Source: Streptomyces dengpaensis
GTDB lineage: Bacteria > Actinomycetota > Actinomycetes > Streptomycetales > Streptomycetaceae
Direction of reading: 5' to 3'
DNA: 64,000 bases
Assembly (NCBI RefSeq): GCF_002946835.1
Contig: NZ_CP026652.1
Span: forward strand, 372,001-436,000
The notes under the pieces are model-generated. The model ran no database searches, was not told the DNA's origin, and saw only the letters and a program-made list of their open reading frames with translations. The translations under genes and the position numbers were made by a program. Within the stretch, counting starts at the first letter, position 1, and every line of letters starts with the position of its first letter. This document shows positions 52,893 through 61,966 of this stretch, one piece after another.

Positions 52893-55061
52893 ATGAGTGC
52901 TGCACCGGACGATGGCGCTGCTCAGGCGTACGGGTCCGACCCTCCCGACGCCGCCGGGTCGGCACTCCGGGTGGAGTTGGACCGGCTGCTGGACCTCGCT
53001 GTGTGCGACACGGGCGCGCACGCGGGAGCGGTCTTCCTGCTGGCGCCCGACGGGCAGGCGCTGCGGCTCGAGGTGACCGCCGGCATGCCGGCGGAGTATC
53101 TCGCGCCCTGGCTTGGGGTGGGGCTGTCCAGTCCTGTTCCGGTGGCCGAGGCGGTGCGCGAGCGACGGCTGGTGTGGCTCGGCCGCCCCGAGGAGCTCGC
53201 CCGTCGCTACCCGCGCACGGCGATCGCCCTGCCGTACCAATTCGCGGTGGCCGCGGCGCCGATCCTCACCGGCACCACCGCCTGGGGCGCGCTGCTGCTG
53301 TTCTGGCCCTGCTGCGACACCGCCGAGCTTGCCGACCCGGGCTCCGAGCGGGTCGGCGCCGCCTGTCGGCGCCTGGGGCGGTTGCTGCGGGACGCCGCCG
53401 ACGCCGGCCGCCCGGTCACTCCCGGGGCGCTGCCGCGCATGCTGCCCCAGCCGCCCACCCGGACGTGGGAGCCGACCGAGGCACTGGCCGCAGCGCACTT
53501 CGCCGAACGCCTGCCGGGAGGCAGTTGCACCCTCGACCTCGAGGGCAGATTCACCTACCTCAGCGCCACGGCCGCCGATCTGCTGGGCGGCAGCATCCCC
53601 GATCTGCTCGGCAGGCGCCCCTGGCAGGCCCTGTCCTGGTCCACCGACCCGGCCTTCGAGGACCGCTTCCGTGCCGCCGTGGTCAGTCGGCAGCCAGGAT
53701 TCTTCACCGCCATGGTCCCGCCGGACCGGTGGCTCGCATTCGAGCTCTACCCCGACGGCTCCGGGGTGAGCGTCCGCATTGTGCCGGCCGATCCCGGCCG
53801 CACCTCCACGGCAGCGCCCGCCGGGACGGGGACGCCCCGGGGCGAGCCAATTCCCCTGGGCGAGCTTTATCAGGTGCTGCACCTGGCCGCCGCCCTCTCC
53901 GAAGCCGTCGGCGTGGGCGACGTGGTCGACCTGGTTGCCGACGAGATGCTGCCGGCCTTTCACGCCAGCACCCTGGCCCTGTTCGCGGTCGAGGACGGCA
54001 GGCTGCGCCTTATTGGCTGCCGGGGCTACAACCCCTATCCCCCGGAGCTCTTCGACGGAGCGACGCTGACCTCCCCGGCCGCGGTCGGCACCCTCGCCGG
54101 CGGCGTGCCGAACTTCTTCGCCACCTTCGAGGAGGTGGTCCGCGCCTACCCGCTCGCCCCCCGCCAGGACGGTCTGCACGCCTGGGCCTATCTGCCGCTG
54201 ATCGCCTCCGGGCGCCCGGTGGGCTTGTGCGTGCTCGCCTTCGACCGGCCCCACCCCTTCTCCGGCAGTCAGCGGACCGTCCTCACCGCACTCGCCGGAC
54301 TGATCGCGCAGGCGCTGGAACGGGCCCGCCTGTACGACACCGCCCAAGAGCTCGCGCAGACCCTGCAAGCGGCTCTGCTCCCCGACTCGCTGCCCGACCT
54401 TCCCGGACTGGATGTGGCCGCCCGCTATCTGCCCAGCGTCCGCGGCATGGACATCGGCGGCGACTTCTACGACCTGGTCCGGGTGGACGACACCACCGCG
54501 GCCGCAGTCATCGGCGACGTCCAGGGCCACAACGTCACCGCCGCCGCACTCATGGGCCGTTGCCGCCTCACCATTCGCTCCCACGCCGCCGCCGGGGCGA
54601 CGCCGGCGCAGGCCCTCGCGCAGGCCAATCGCCGGCTGGTCGACCTGGACCCGGGCCGCTTCGTCAGCTGCCTGTACGTCCAGCTCGACCTCGCACACCG
54701 CCGGGCCGTCCTGGCCACCGCCGGGCACCCCCCGCCGATCCTGCGCCACCCCGACGGACACGCCGAGGTTCTCCGCGTGCCGCCGGGGGTGCTGCTCGGC
54801 ATCGACCTCGAAGCGGACTATCCCACCACCGAGATCCCGCTAGAGCCCGGCACCGTCCTCGCCCTGTACACCGACGGACTCGTCGAGACGCCCGGTGGCG
54901 ACCTGGACGACGCCATGGCCGGGCTCGCCGCCCAGCTCGCCCAGGCCCGGCCCCAGCCCGTGGACCAGCTCGCCACGGCCCTGATCGACCACGCACGGCA
55001 GACTGCCCCGCGGACGGACGACATCGCCCTGCTGCTCATCAGGTTTGTCACCGCCGGGTAG
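52893..55061 (+). CDS. GAF-PAS-GAF-PP2C serine phosphatase (RsbU/SpoIIE type)
   Basis: A 722-residue signalling phosphatase. Residues about 20-175: GAF domain (DTGAHAGAVFLLAPDGQALR). About 200-290: PAS domain (CTLDLEGRFTYLSATAADLL). About 325-480: second GAF (VADEMLPAFHASTLALFAVE). About 495-720: PP2C domain with RYLPSVRGMDIGGDFYD, IGDVQGHNVTAAALM and RTDDIALLLI, so the metal-binding Asp residues are present. No HATPase kinase domain is fused. It probably dephosphorylates an anti-sigma-factor antagonist in response to a ligand or redox cue. ATG at 52893 has no obvious RBS. A P450 fragment follows at once. Confidence 0.88.
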   Translation: MSAAPDDGAAQAYGSDPPDAAGSALRVELDRLLDLAVCDTGAHAGAVFLLAPDGQALRLEVTAGMPAEYLAPWLGVGLSSPVPVAEAVRERRLVWLGRPEELARRYPRTAIALPYQFAVAAAPILTGTTAWGALLLFWPCCDTAELADPGSERVGAACRRLGRLLRDAADAGRPVTPGALPRMLPQPPTRTWEPTEALAAAHFAERLPGGSCTLDLEGRFTYLSATAADLLGGSIPDLLGRRPWQALSWSTDPAFEDRFRAAVVSRQPGFFTAMVPPDRWLAFELYPDGSGVSVRIVPADPGRTSTAAPAGTGTPRGEPIPLGELYQVLHLAAALSEAVGVGDVVDLVADEMLPAFHASTLALFAVEDGRLRLIGCRGYNPYPPELFDGATLTSPAAVGTLAGGVPNFFATFEEVVRAYPLAPRQDGLHAWAYLPLIASGRPVGLCVLAFDRPHPFSGSQRTVLTALAGLIAQALERARLYDTAQELAQTLQAALLPDSLPDLPGLDVAARYLPSVRGMDIGGDFYDLVRVDDTTAAAVIGDVQGHNVTAAALMGRCRLTIRSHAAAGATPAQALAQANRRLVDLDPGRFVSCLYVQLDLAHRRAVLATAGHPPPILRHPDGHAEVLRVPPGVLLGIDLEADYPTTEIPLEPGTVLALYTDGLVETPGGDLDDAMAGLAAQLAQARPQPVDQLATALIDHARQTAPRTDDIALLLIRFVTAG

Positions 55062-55063
55062 CG

Positions 55064-55240
55064 TACCAAGCCGCGGGCCGCGCGATGCGCCAGGTCGCCG
55101 CACGCCCCCGCAAACACGTCGTCCCCTTCGGCGCCGGCAACCGTAAGTGCATCGGCGACAAGTTCAGCCGGCTGGAAGCCACCATCACCGTGGCCACCAT
55201 CCTGCCCGGCTGGCGGCTGGCGGCTGCCGCAAGGTCAGCC
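55064..55240 (+). pseudogene. Cytochrome P450 C-terminal fragment
   Basis: The frame gives RKHVVPFGAGNRKCIGDKFS and EATITVATILPGWRL. FGAGNRKCIG is the heme-cysteine loop of P450s, closest to terpene-associated actinomycete enzymes. The preceding 350 residues are absent; the fragment begins directly after the phosphatase stop. Confidence 0.8.
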
Positions 55241-55471
55241 TGCGCGTGGCGCTTACCAGGAGAGGAGCGGGCAGCCGGCAAGAAGGCGCCCTCCACCCCT
55301 AAGTACAAGTGCGTCATGTACTTCGCCGGGTCCGCATGCAGGCCGTCGGCTCCCCGACGGTGGTCGTCCGGACCGTGCCGCCGAGGATGCCGGCCCGCAC
55401 CACCAGACTTCCCGTCCTCGAACCTGCCGTCGTGTACCGCGGACCGCCGCGATGTGCCCCTCCTGCTCCGT

Positions 55472-55508
55472 CCCGTCCCGGGCCGACGGCTAGCCGGCCC
55501 GGGACGGG
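55472..55508. terminator. Strong terminator
   Basis: CCCGTCCCGGGCC and GGCCCGGGACGGG form a 13-bp stem, extended inside by CGGC/GCCG. It is 20 bases from the stop of the leftward cupin gene and can serve it. Confidence 0.85.
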
Positions 55509-55527
55509 GCGGAGATGCTGATCCAGC

Positions 55528-56046
55528 TCACTCCGTCGGTTTCGGTTCATCGACCTTGGTCGGATCGCCTGTGTTCGACACGATGACGGCCAGCAGCTTG
55601 GCCCGTTCCGTCGAGCTCGCGTTCTCCGTGAGCGCGTGGAAGGAGTTCGGTGGTTCGACCCAGTGCTCGCCGACGCGGTAGGTGCGGACCGGCTCGTTGT
55701 CGAGCTGGCTGCGTACAGTGCCCTCGAGCACGTAGGCGTAGACGAACGCCTCGCCATGGCGATGCGGCACCGCGCGTGCGGAGGGCGGGAAGTCGACGAC
55801 CTCCGAGGTGAACGTCTTGCCCCGGACATTCGGCAGTTCCTGCTCAAGCAGTACCTTCACCGTCTCGGAGGGCGGCGTGGGGGGCGTCGGTGGTGTGGTT
55901 GGTGAGGGCTGCGCATTCCCAGAGACTGCCGCTTTCGCCGCGGATGGCTCGGCAGCAGTCGCTCCCCCTGCCGCGGGGACGAATGCGGCGGTCGCGGCCA
56001 CCATGCCGGCAGCCAGACACCGCAGGGCTCGTCGTGTTTTGATCAT
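55528..56046 (-). CDS. Secreted cupin protein
   Basis: A 172-residue exported cupin. The N terminus KTRRALRCLAAGMVAATAAF, an AAGGATAAE cleavage site near 32 and a Pro/Thr linker (QPSPTTPPTPPTPP) show a secreted or surface-released protein. The cupin core is PHRHGEAFVYAYVLEGT and GEHWVEPPNSFHALTENAS with HxH-like and E ligands. Close to the pseudogene at 16610-16850. Start at 56046 has GGAGGTTCGACGTC ahead. Function unknown; family members are often small sensors or isomerases. Confidence 0.87.
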   Translation of the reverse strand: MIKTRRALRCLAAGMVAATAAFVPAAGGATAAEPSAAKAAVSGNAQPSPTTPPTPPTPPSETVKVLLEQELPNVRGKTFTSEVVDFPPSARAVPHRHGEAFVYAYVLEGTVRSQLDNEPVRTYRVGEHWVEPPNSFHALTENASSTERAKLLAVIVSNTGDPTKVDEPKPTE

Positions 56047-56075
56047 GACGTCGAACCTCCGGTCCTACTCGACGG

Positions 56076-56415
56076 TCATCGACCAGCGCGCAGATTCCCC
56101 ATCATCGGTGAGGAACCGCCCTCCCGCGACTTCGCGGTCATCGGTCCCGGCGGCCTCTGCGTACCGAGCGTCCCGCCAGCAGCAGAGTCACGGCATTGGG
56201 CAGACACTGTGCCGCCCGGGCCGGATCCCTGCCTCCGCACCTGAACCGTGCACTCCCACCCCACCGACGACGACACCGCCGCAGCAGCAGCAGCCACCGT
56301 GCTCTTGCCAACTCCCGGTGTCCCGGTCACGGTCACCAGCCGGTGACGGGCCACCAACTTGCCCGCCGCAGCCGTCTCCTCCTGCCGGCCGATCACAGCA
56401 GTGCGCTCACCCCCC
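56076..56415 (-). pseudogene. P-loop (NB-ARC/AAA-type) N-terminal fragment
   Basis: MGGERTAVIGRQEETAAAGK then LVARHRLVTVTGTPGVGKST, a Walker A motif in the context of large LuxR/SARP-type ATPases (FVGR-x-LVTLTGPGGVGK). After 40 further residues the frame loses similarity. Walker B and sensor parts are absent. Possibly a remnant of a regulator gene. Confidence 0.6.
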
Positions 56416-56849
56416 ATACGCGGGCCTGCCCCCGAACCGCCACCGCTTGTCCACACTGTCGTCCTGCTTCCCTGCGTCTGCGCTGTTCACTGAACCAGCC
56501 GCGCAGCCTCCCGCCCAACAGCCCGCCCTCAGGAAAAACCGTTGCCGCAAGCCGCGCCACGGCAGGCCCAACGCGTCCCGCGTACGCCGCGGTCGCGGCA
56601 CGCCACGCCAGACACCCCACCGAAACCTAGAACTCAGGCCCGAATACCGAGGCCGGTGCGATCCAGCCGGAACATTTCAGTCGGATACCACCGGCCACAC
56701 TGCGCGGGGCTGGTGCCCCGCACGATCAGGGAGGCGGTCGGTAGATGGCGGCCGGCGGAGCAGCCACGCAGGCACCCGGCTCGGCGGTGGTCACCAGCCG
56801 CTCCACCCAGGTCTGATCGGTGAGATGACCGGGGAGGGCCCGGCGTTGC

Positions 56850-57190
56850 ACGGTGCCGGACTGGTCCGGGTAGAGGAACTGGATCGCTGCGCGCTGAGTT
56901 CGCGGTTGGGCGCTGCTGCGGGCGGACACCAGTGGCGATGTCGTGCCGCGGTCCGTAAGAGCATGACGCTCTCGACCATCGCGCAGATGCTGCGCCGACA
57001 CGGCTTCAGCCAACAGGTCCCGGCCCGCCGCGCAGTGGAGCGCAGCGAGGAAGCCGTCACCGGCTGGGGGAAGGAGGACTGGCCCCGCGTGGAAGGACCG
57101 CGGCGGCGATCGGGCCTGGTTGTGCTTCGAGGACGAACCCGGCTTCTCGGCATCGGCGTACGGCGGCGGACACCTCCCCGCGTTGGCCTG
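56850..57190 (+). pseudogene. IS630-family transposase remnant
   Basis: IAQMLRRHGFSQQVPARRAV and ERSEEAVTGWGKEDWPRVEG are the winged-helix region of IS630 transposases; the next frame gives AWLCFEDEPGFSASAYGGGH, the first catalytic Asp region (FEDEPG). At least one frameshift is present and the rest of the DDE domain is lost. Confidence 0.7.
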
Positions 57191-57198
57191 GCCGTGGA

Positions 57199-57846
57199 TT
57201 ACGCCGGTTCCAGAAGAACGGCCGGCAGGGTGCCGTGCACGATCAGGTCTTTCGGTAGCGAGAGTCCGAAGAATCCTTCGACGACGCCCAGCGCGATGCG
57301 GTGCACGTCCTCTCGGTCCCGCTCCGGGTCCGGCAGGCCGGCAGCGGTCAGCAGCTCCTGCAGTCGGGCGGCCGTCGCGGGGTCGCCGTCGACCCCCTGG
57401 TAGCCCCACGAGGCGGCCAGGTGCAGATTGCAGGCGCTCAGCAGGCGGCCGTCGTGAAAGCAGGCGAAGTGCGGCGGGACCGGTTTGCCGTTCTCCTCCT
57501 CGTACTCCAGGAGGCAGACGTGCGCGCCGCCGCGCGATACCGGTGCCAGTGGGCCGAACTCGCCCTGCCAGCCGCCGTACGCTACCGCGTATGTCCAGTC
57601 CCCGGTGTGGCCGAGGCGCAGCCCGATGCCGTCGGAGGAATCGCCGTACGTGTCGTCCATGAGCTCCAGAAGGGACTCTCCGGTGTGCTCCCCGGCCGCC
57701 ACGGCGGTGTGCTTCGTGTCGTACAACACGGTCGCCGCGAGGCGGTCGGCGAGCTCTTCCGGGGAGAGCCCACGGGCAAGCACCACGTGGTAGCCCCCGA
57801 AGGCGATGGATTGGCGGGCAGCGAGCCAGGTCGTTCCGTTGGTCAT
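57199..57846 (-). CDS. DUF6461-like protein of unknown function
   Basis: A 215-residue soluble protein. It has WLAARQSIAFGGYHVVLARGLSPEELADRL near the N terminus and DSSDGIGLRLGHTGDWTYAVAYGG in the centre, a pattern I associate with DUF6461 proteins of actinobacteria. No catalytic motif. ATG at 57846 with AGGATGG 9 bases ahead; ATG at 57855 is possible. It lies between an IS630 remnant and an IS1380 element and is not in an operon. Confidence 0.7.
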   Translation of the reverse strand: MTNGTTWLAARQSIAFGGYHVVLARGLSPEELADRLAATVLYDTKHTAVAAGEHTGESLLELMDDTYGDSSDGIGLRLGHTGDWTYAVAYGGWQGEFGPLAPVSRGGAHVCLLEYEEENGKPVPPHFACFHDGRLLSACNLHLAASWGYQGVDGDPATAARLQELLTAAGLPDPERDREDVHRIALGVVEGFFGLSLPKDLIVHGTLPAVLLEPA

Positions 57847-57947
57847 GACGGCCATCCTGGCTGGTCCCTCTGACACCACGGGCGTCGGACCCCATGGGCT
57901 TCCCCACTCCCGGCGGCCACGGCGGAACCGCGTGCGGGTCGACTGGC

Positions 57948-57968
57948 CCTTAGCCTCGATCCACCGAC
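57948..57968. repeat. IS1380 left terminal inverted repeat
   Basis: Begins CCCTTAGCCTCGATCC; pairs with 59617-59637 in 20 of 21 bases. Confidence 0.9.
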
Positions 57969-58113
57969 GCGCTCTGAAGATGATCTCTTGGTCGTTTTGT
58001 GGGCTGGTTTCGGTCGGTGGTCGTGGATGGGCAGGTTGTAGCTGCTGGTCTGCCCAGCTTTTCCACGGGTTCGGTTCCGGTCGGGCCCTGGCGGGCGGGG
58101 TGGTCAGGGGGGA

Positions 58114-59510
58114 TCAGGCCGGTGCGGGTGGGTCGTGGACAGTGTCGAAGAGGTGTGTCCAGGCGTGCTGCCAGGGCCAGTTGTGTGGCAGGTGCAGGGT
58201 GATGCGTCGTGCGGAGCGGGCGATCCGGGCCGGGACCTGAACCAGGTGGCTGCGGAGGGTGGCGGTGGTGGCCTTGGTATGGAAGGGCGAGGTCAGTGCA
58301 CCGGTGGCCCGCAGCAGGTTGTAGGTCATCGCCCACAGGGTCAGCCAGGCGGCGTTGGCGTGGAAGTGCCGGAGGGCAGGTGGGTCAGGGCGCCGGCTTT
58401 GGTGTCGGCGATGACCTGCTCGACCACCGCGTGGTGCCGGTGTTCCCGCTCGGCTTGCAGGGTTGCGGCGGGCTGGTCGGTGAAGAAGGGGTGGTAGCGC
58501 CAGACGGGAAACAGCTCGCCCTGTTCACCCATGACGGCGGGTTTGGCCAGGTCACGGACGCGGCGCACGATCAGCCGGGCGGTGACCCGCTCGCTCCTTT
58601 TGCGGCTCGCGAAGGCGCTGTATTGGGGTATCTCGGCGACTTCGGCGTCCGAGATGAGTTCACCGGTCTCGGGGTCGGGCACCGCGGTCGGGTAACTGAT
58701 GTGTTGCCAGGCGTCGTCGGGAATGCTGTGGACGGCTCGTTTGATGGAGGGGTTCATGCCGGTGGTGATCGAGAAGTGGGCTCCGGCCCGGTGGCAGGCG
58801 GCGATCACCCCGGCGTTGTAGAACTGCGAGTCGGCCCGCAGAATGCGCATGCCGGTGCAGCCGGCCTCGACGGCGGTGGCCAGGGCCTCGCTCACGAATT
58901 TCGGGGCGCCCCGGGAGTCGGCTGCTTTGCCGCGTCGCATCCGGACCCCGGCGATCACCGGCCGCGCGTGCGGGGTGCAGATCGTGGCGAGGAGAGGGTG
59001 CAGGGTGCGGATGCCTTTGAACCGGCCGTACTCGGCGCCCTGCTTGGTCCGGCCGTAGACGCGTTTGTGGGTGGAGTCGACATCGATGAACGCCATCGCG
59101 TCGGCGCCGGGCAGCAGTGGAGTGTGCGCGGCCAGCGCGGCCAGGAATCTGCGGTGGACGGCGTGGAGTTGGAGGGCGTGACCGTGGGTGAACGCGCGAA
59201 GGAAGGTGCCCAGCGTGGACGGGGCGCGGATACCCGCGAACACGGCCGGCATCGCACCGTGCCGCAGGATGTGAAGGTCGTCGATGCTGTCCGCGCCCGC
59301 AGCCATGCCGCCCACGATGCTGGTGACCTTGGCTTCCGCCGCAGCCCCCGCACCGTTCCTGGCTCCGGTCAGCTTCACCTTCGCAGCCACCAGTCGCGGC
59401 AGGCCGCACCGCTCGGCCAGCCGCATCACCGGGACCAGCCCGGCATGTGCGATCAGATTCGGGTCATCGAACACAGCGGAGACCGCTGCTGGAGTGTGGG
59501 AAACTTGCAT
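58114..59510 (-). pseudogene. IS1380 transposase, single frameshift
   Basis: The main frame (58341-59510, 389 residues) holds MAFIDVDSTHKRVYG and RILRADSQFYNAGVI, two catalytic Asp regions. It runs to HLPSG and then shifts near 58370; the tail in the next frame is AMTYNLLRATGALTSPFHTK to HLPHNWPWQHAWTHLFDTVH at 58114. Together they give a normal full-length transposase of about 465 residues. Either the gene is dead or the shift is a sequencing error. Confidence 0.85.
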
Positions 59511-59616
59511 CTACGAGGTGCCTTGCTGATTGTGCGTGCTGGAAGCGTCAGAACTCCCATCATCGCAGGTCAGCAGGCACCTCTTCTTGATTACTCATCC
59601 ACAGGACGCGAGTCAC

Positions 59617-59637
59617 TCGGTGGATCGAGGCTTAGGG
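59617..59637. repeat. IS1380 right terminal inverted repeat
   Basis: Ends GATCGAGGCTTAGGG; partner of 57948-57968. Confidence 0.9.
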
Positions 59638-59815
59638 ACGCTCGCGTGTCGTCGTTGCACACAGCAACACTGGCTCCAAAGCAAGCACCCACGCGTTCTT
59701 TGAGGGGGTTTCATGGCACCAGGCGCGGCCCCGCCGGACTCGGGGACCGGACGGCACGCCCATGCCTGCCTCTGCGCTCCCCGCACCCGGGCCTCTGCCC
59801 CGGGACGCCATGCGG

Positions 59816-60145
59816 TCACTGGTAGCGGCCGTCGAAGCGGGCTCCGCTCTTGAGGTCCGAGAACCGGAGGCCGGCGACGTGCCCCTCCTCCACCACCCAC
59901 TGGAGATCGTAGGAGGCCCGGTAGGAGGGCGGCCAGAAGGAGCAGAAGTGGCCGCTCTCGTCGACGGACCACGTCCCCTCCGTCTGGCGCCCGGCCTCGA
60001 AGTAGCGGGTGGTGCCATCGGGGTCGAAGGTTTGCCTCGCGCCGTCGCTGTAGATGAGGGTTCCTGCGGTGACGGCGGCTGGGATGTGCTCAGCCGGCAC
60101 GCGTGCGCCGTCTTGGGCGGCCACGCCGTCGAGGTTTCTGGTCAC
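59816..60145 (-). CDS. Hypothetical protein
   Basis: A 109-residue soluble protein without signal peptide. The sequence TLIYSDGARQTFDPDGTTRY and RQTEGTWSVDESGHFCSFWP suggests a small beta-barrel of the lipocalin/MORN-like type; I do not recognise the family. GGGAGGACC lies ahead of the start. It is upstream of nothing on its strand; msrB lies to its right on the same strand. Confidence 0.6.
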   Translation of the reverse strand: MTRNLDGVAAQDGARVPAEHIPAAVTAGTLIYSDGARQTFDPDGTTRYFEAGRQTEGTWSVDESGHFCSFWPPSYRASYDLQWVVEEGHVAGLRFSDLKSGARFDGRYQ

Positions 60146-60278
60146 TGTGCGGTCCTCCCGTCGGGCCCAGGCGGACTTTCGTGGGCGGGGCTTTGCTGGG
60201 GACGTGCGGCCCTGCGAGGCAGGATGCCCGGGGCCGATCGAGGCAGGGCGGCCGTGCGGCCCGGGCGGGGGTGATCCG

Positions 60279-60310
60279 CCGCTCCCGGCGGCTGGCGGCC
60301 CCGGGAGCGG
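60279..60310. terminator. Terminator after msrB
   Basis: CCGCTCCCGG pairs with CCGGGAGCGG over 10 bp with a 12-base loop, about 30 bases after the leftward msrB stop. Confidence 0.65.
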
Positions 60311-60340
60311 CCCGGAGGCCGGGCTTCCAGGGGCGGCTTT

Positions 60341-60808
60341 TTAGGCTTCGGCGGCCCCCCTTTCCGGCGAGTCGAAGACGCTCAGGTACGCGCCGTAGCC
60401 CTCCTGTTCAAGCTTTTCGACGGGGATGAATCGCAGGGACGAGGAGTTGATGCAGTACCGCAGCCCGCCGCGGTCGCTGGGCCCGTCGGGGAACAGGTGG
60501 CCGAGGTGGCTGTCCCCCTGAGCCGATCGGACCTCGACACGGACCATGCCGTGGCTGGTGTCAGGGCGCTCGACCACGTGGCCGGGGTCCAGGGGCTTCG
60601 TAAAGCTGGGCCACCCGGACCTGCTGTCGTACTTGTCCACTGAGGCGAACAGGGGCTCCCCGGACACGATGTCCACGTAGATCCCGGGTGCCTTGTTGTC
60701 CCAGTAGGCGTTGGCGAACGCGGGCTCCGTCCCGTCCTGCTGGGTCACGCGAAACTGCTGGTCCGTGAGCTGCGAGATGCGCTCCGGGCTCTTGCGGTAT
60801 TCCGGCAT
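60341..60808 (-). CDS. msrB: Peptide-methionine (R)-S-oxide reductase
   Basis: A 155-residue MsrB that reduces the R epimer of methionine sulfoxide. [38 protein letters not shown] and the catalytic Cys in [15 protein letters not shown]. The paired CxxC zinc sites of some MsrB proteins are absent. ATG at 60808 follows GGAGGTTGGC; TTG at 60820 is not needed. It complements msrA, which lies 37 kb away. Confidence 0.95.
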   Translation of the reverse strand: MPEYRKSPERISQLTDQQFRVTQQDGTEPAFANAYWDNKAPGIYVDIVSGEPLFASVDKYDSRSGWPSFTKPLDPGHVVERPDTSHGMVRVEVRSAQGDSHLGHLFPDGPSDRGGLRYCINSSSLRFIPVEKLEQEGYGAYLSVFDSPERGAAEA

Positions 60809-61544
60809 GCCAACCTCCAAGGCGGCGCGGCTACGTCATTTCCGAGGGTTCGCGGCGCTCGACGCCCGCGTGCCCTTCCCGCGGCGGGCGGGGCCGTCGC
60901 CCGCCCGAGCGCCGCGAAGGCGGCCAACTGGACTGGCTGCGAAGGGCGTCGGCGGTCATGGGCCGAGACACCGCCCGGCGGCCGGCGCGGTGCTCGAAGC
61001 GCGCCTGGCGCTGGGTTGCGACAGCGCCTACCGCGACCAGGTTACTGCTCTGCAGCGCGAGATGGCGGCGCCCCGGGGGCGGCCGTGGGGCCCAGCATCC
61101 GGGGCGCTCGCCTCGCCCGGCGCGCGCCTCACAGCGCTCGAGGGCGCCGTCGAGCAGCCTGGCCCAGACCTGGAGGCACGCCACGCATCGTCGACGCGGC
61201 CGACGGCGGCCTCGGTGGTGCGGCGGCAGGCTCCCAGGGCGGCGGCTGTCAGCGAACTCCACGGAGCGGAGAACGTCCGACTTGTCGTCTGCTTCCACTG
61301 ACCGCACATCAGCAGCGCAACGCCGCCTGTCCCACAGCAGGCAGCCATAACCGAACGCGACGAAGCCGCGGCCCGTCGTAGTACTGGTCGGCCTCGATGT
61401 TCCAGAACCGGCTCTCCCCCGGTTCGACGCTGGTCAGAAGGCGGTGCCCCCCGCCTTCCGGCGGTGCCCCCGCCTTCCGCGCGTGCTTCGTTCGGTGCCG
61501 CGAGGGTGCGGCATCAGTGATGCCTCCCTGATGAGGCGCCGTCG

Positions 61545-61634
61545 TCAGGTTTCAGTGCCCGTGCGCGCCAGGATGCCTTTGAGCAGCCCCGTGGCCTGGC
61601 CCACCTCGATGAGGTAGCCATCCGGATCGCGCAT
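61545..61634 (-). pseudogene. C-terminal scrap of a VOC-family gene
   Basis: MRDPDGYLIEVGQATGLLKG then ILARTGTET and a stop is the usual end of a glyoxalase-like protein (RDPDGYLIEVGQ). Nothing of the first module is seen. The rest of 60809-61966 (about 1.1 kb) has open frames with Ala/Arg-rich sequence but no family I can support. Confidence 0.55.
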
Positions 61635-61966
61635 TTAGCGCGGGTGGGACCTGATGGCTGCCGACCCAGGCCGTACGGCCGCCGCCCGGTTTCTGAGCGC
61701 CGTCCTCGGCCGCGCAGGGAACAGGGCCATGGCTGCGGGAGCGGTTGCGTGGTCTGGGGTGCCGTGTAGCGTCGTGAGGTAGAAGGAGTCGTGGATCCGA
61801 AGTCGTGCCGCCCGTGATCGCGATCGCGGGCGTTCTTGCTGTTCGGCCCCTGGGCAGACTTCGAACCTGTACTGCACGCTTGCGCCGGCCAGGCCCTGAG
61901 GGCCCACGCAGCGGGCGCCCCACGGATACCGCGTCCGCGTGGACCTTCTGGAGGAAGGGGTGCGCC

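Larger units (their letters stand above)
57948..59637 (-). mobile_element. Complete IS1380-family insertion sequence
   Basis: A 1690-bp element bounded by 21-bp terminal inverted repeats at 57948-57968 and 59617-59637 that differ at one position, with one transposase gene between. No target duplication can be seen at the flanks (CTGG left, ACGC right), which suggests an old insertion or later rearrangement. Confidence 0.88.

Noticed and set aside
52625..55681. Frame of more than 1000 codons over the phosphatase gene
   Set aside because: Arg/Pro/Ala-rich shadow of the PP2C gene with no motifs, apart from the short P450 tail at its end, which I list separately.
60831..61307. Ala/Arg-rich frames on both strands between msrB and the helicase
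   Set aside because: No RBS, no family and low-complexity composition; neither strand is clearly coding.
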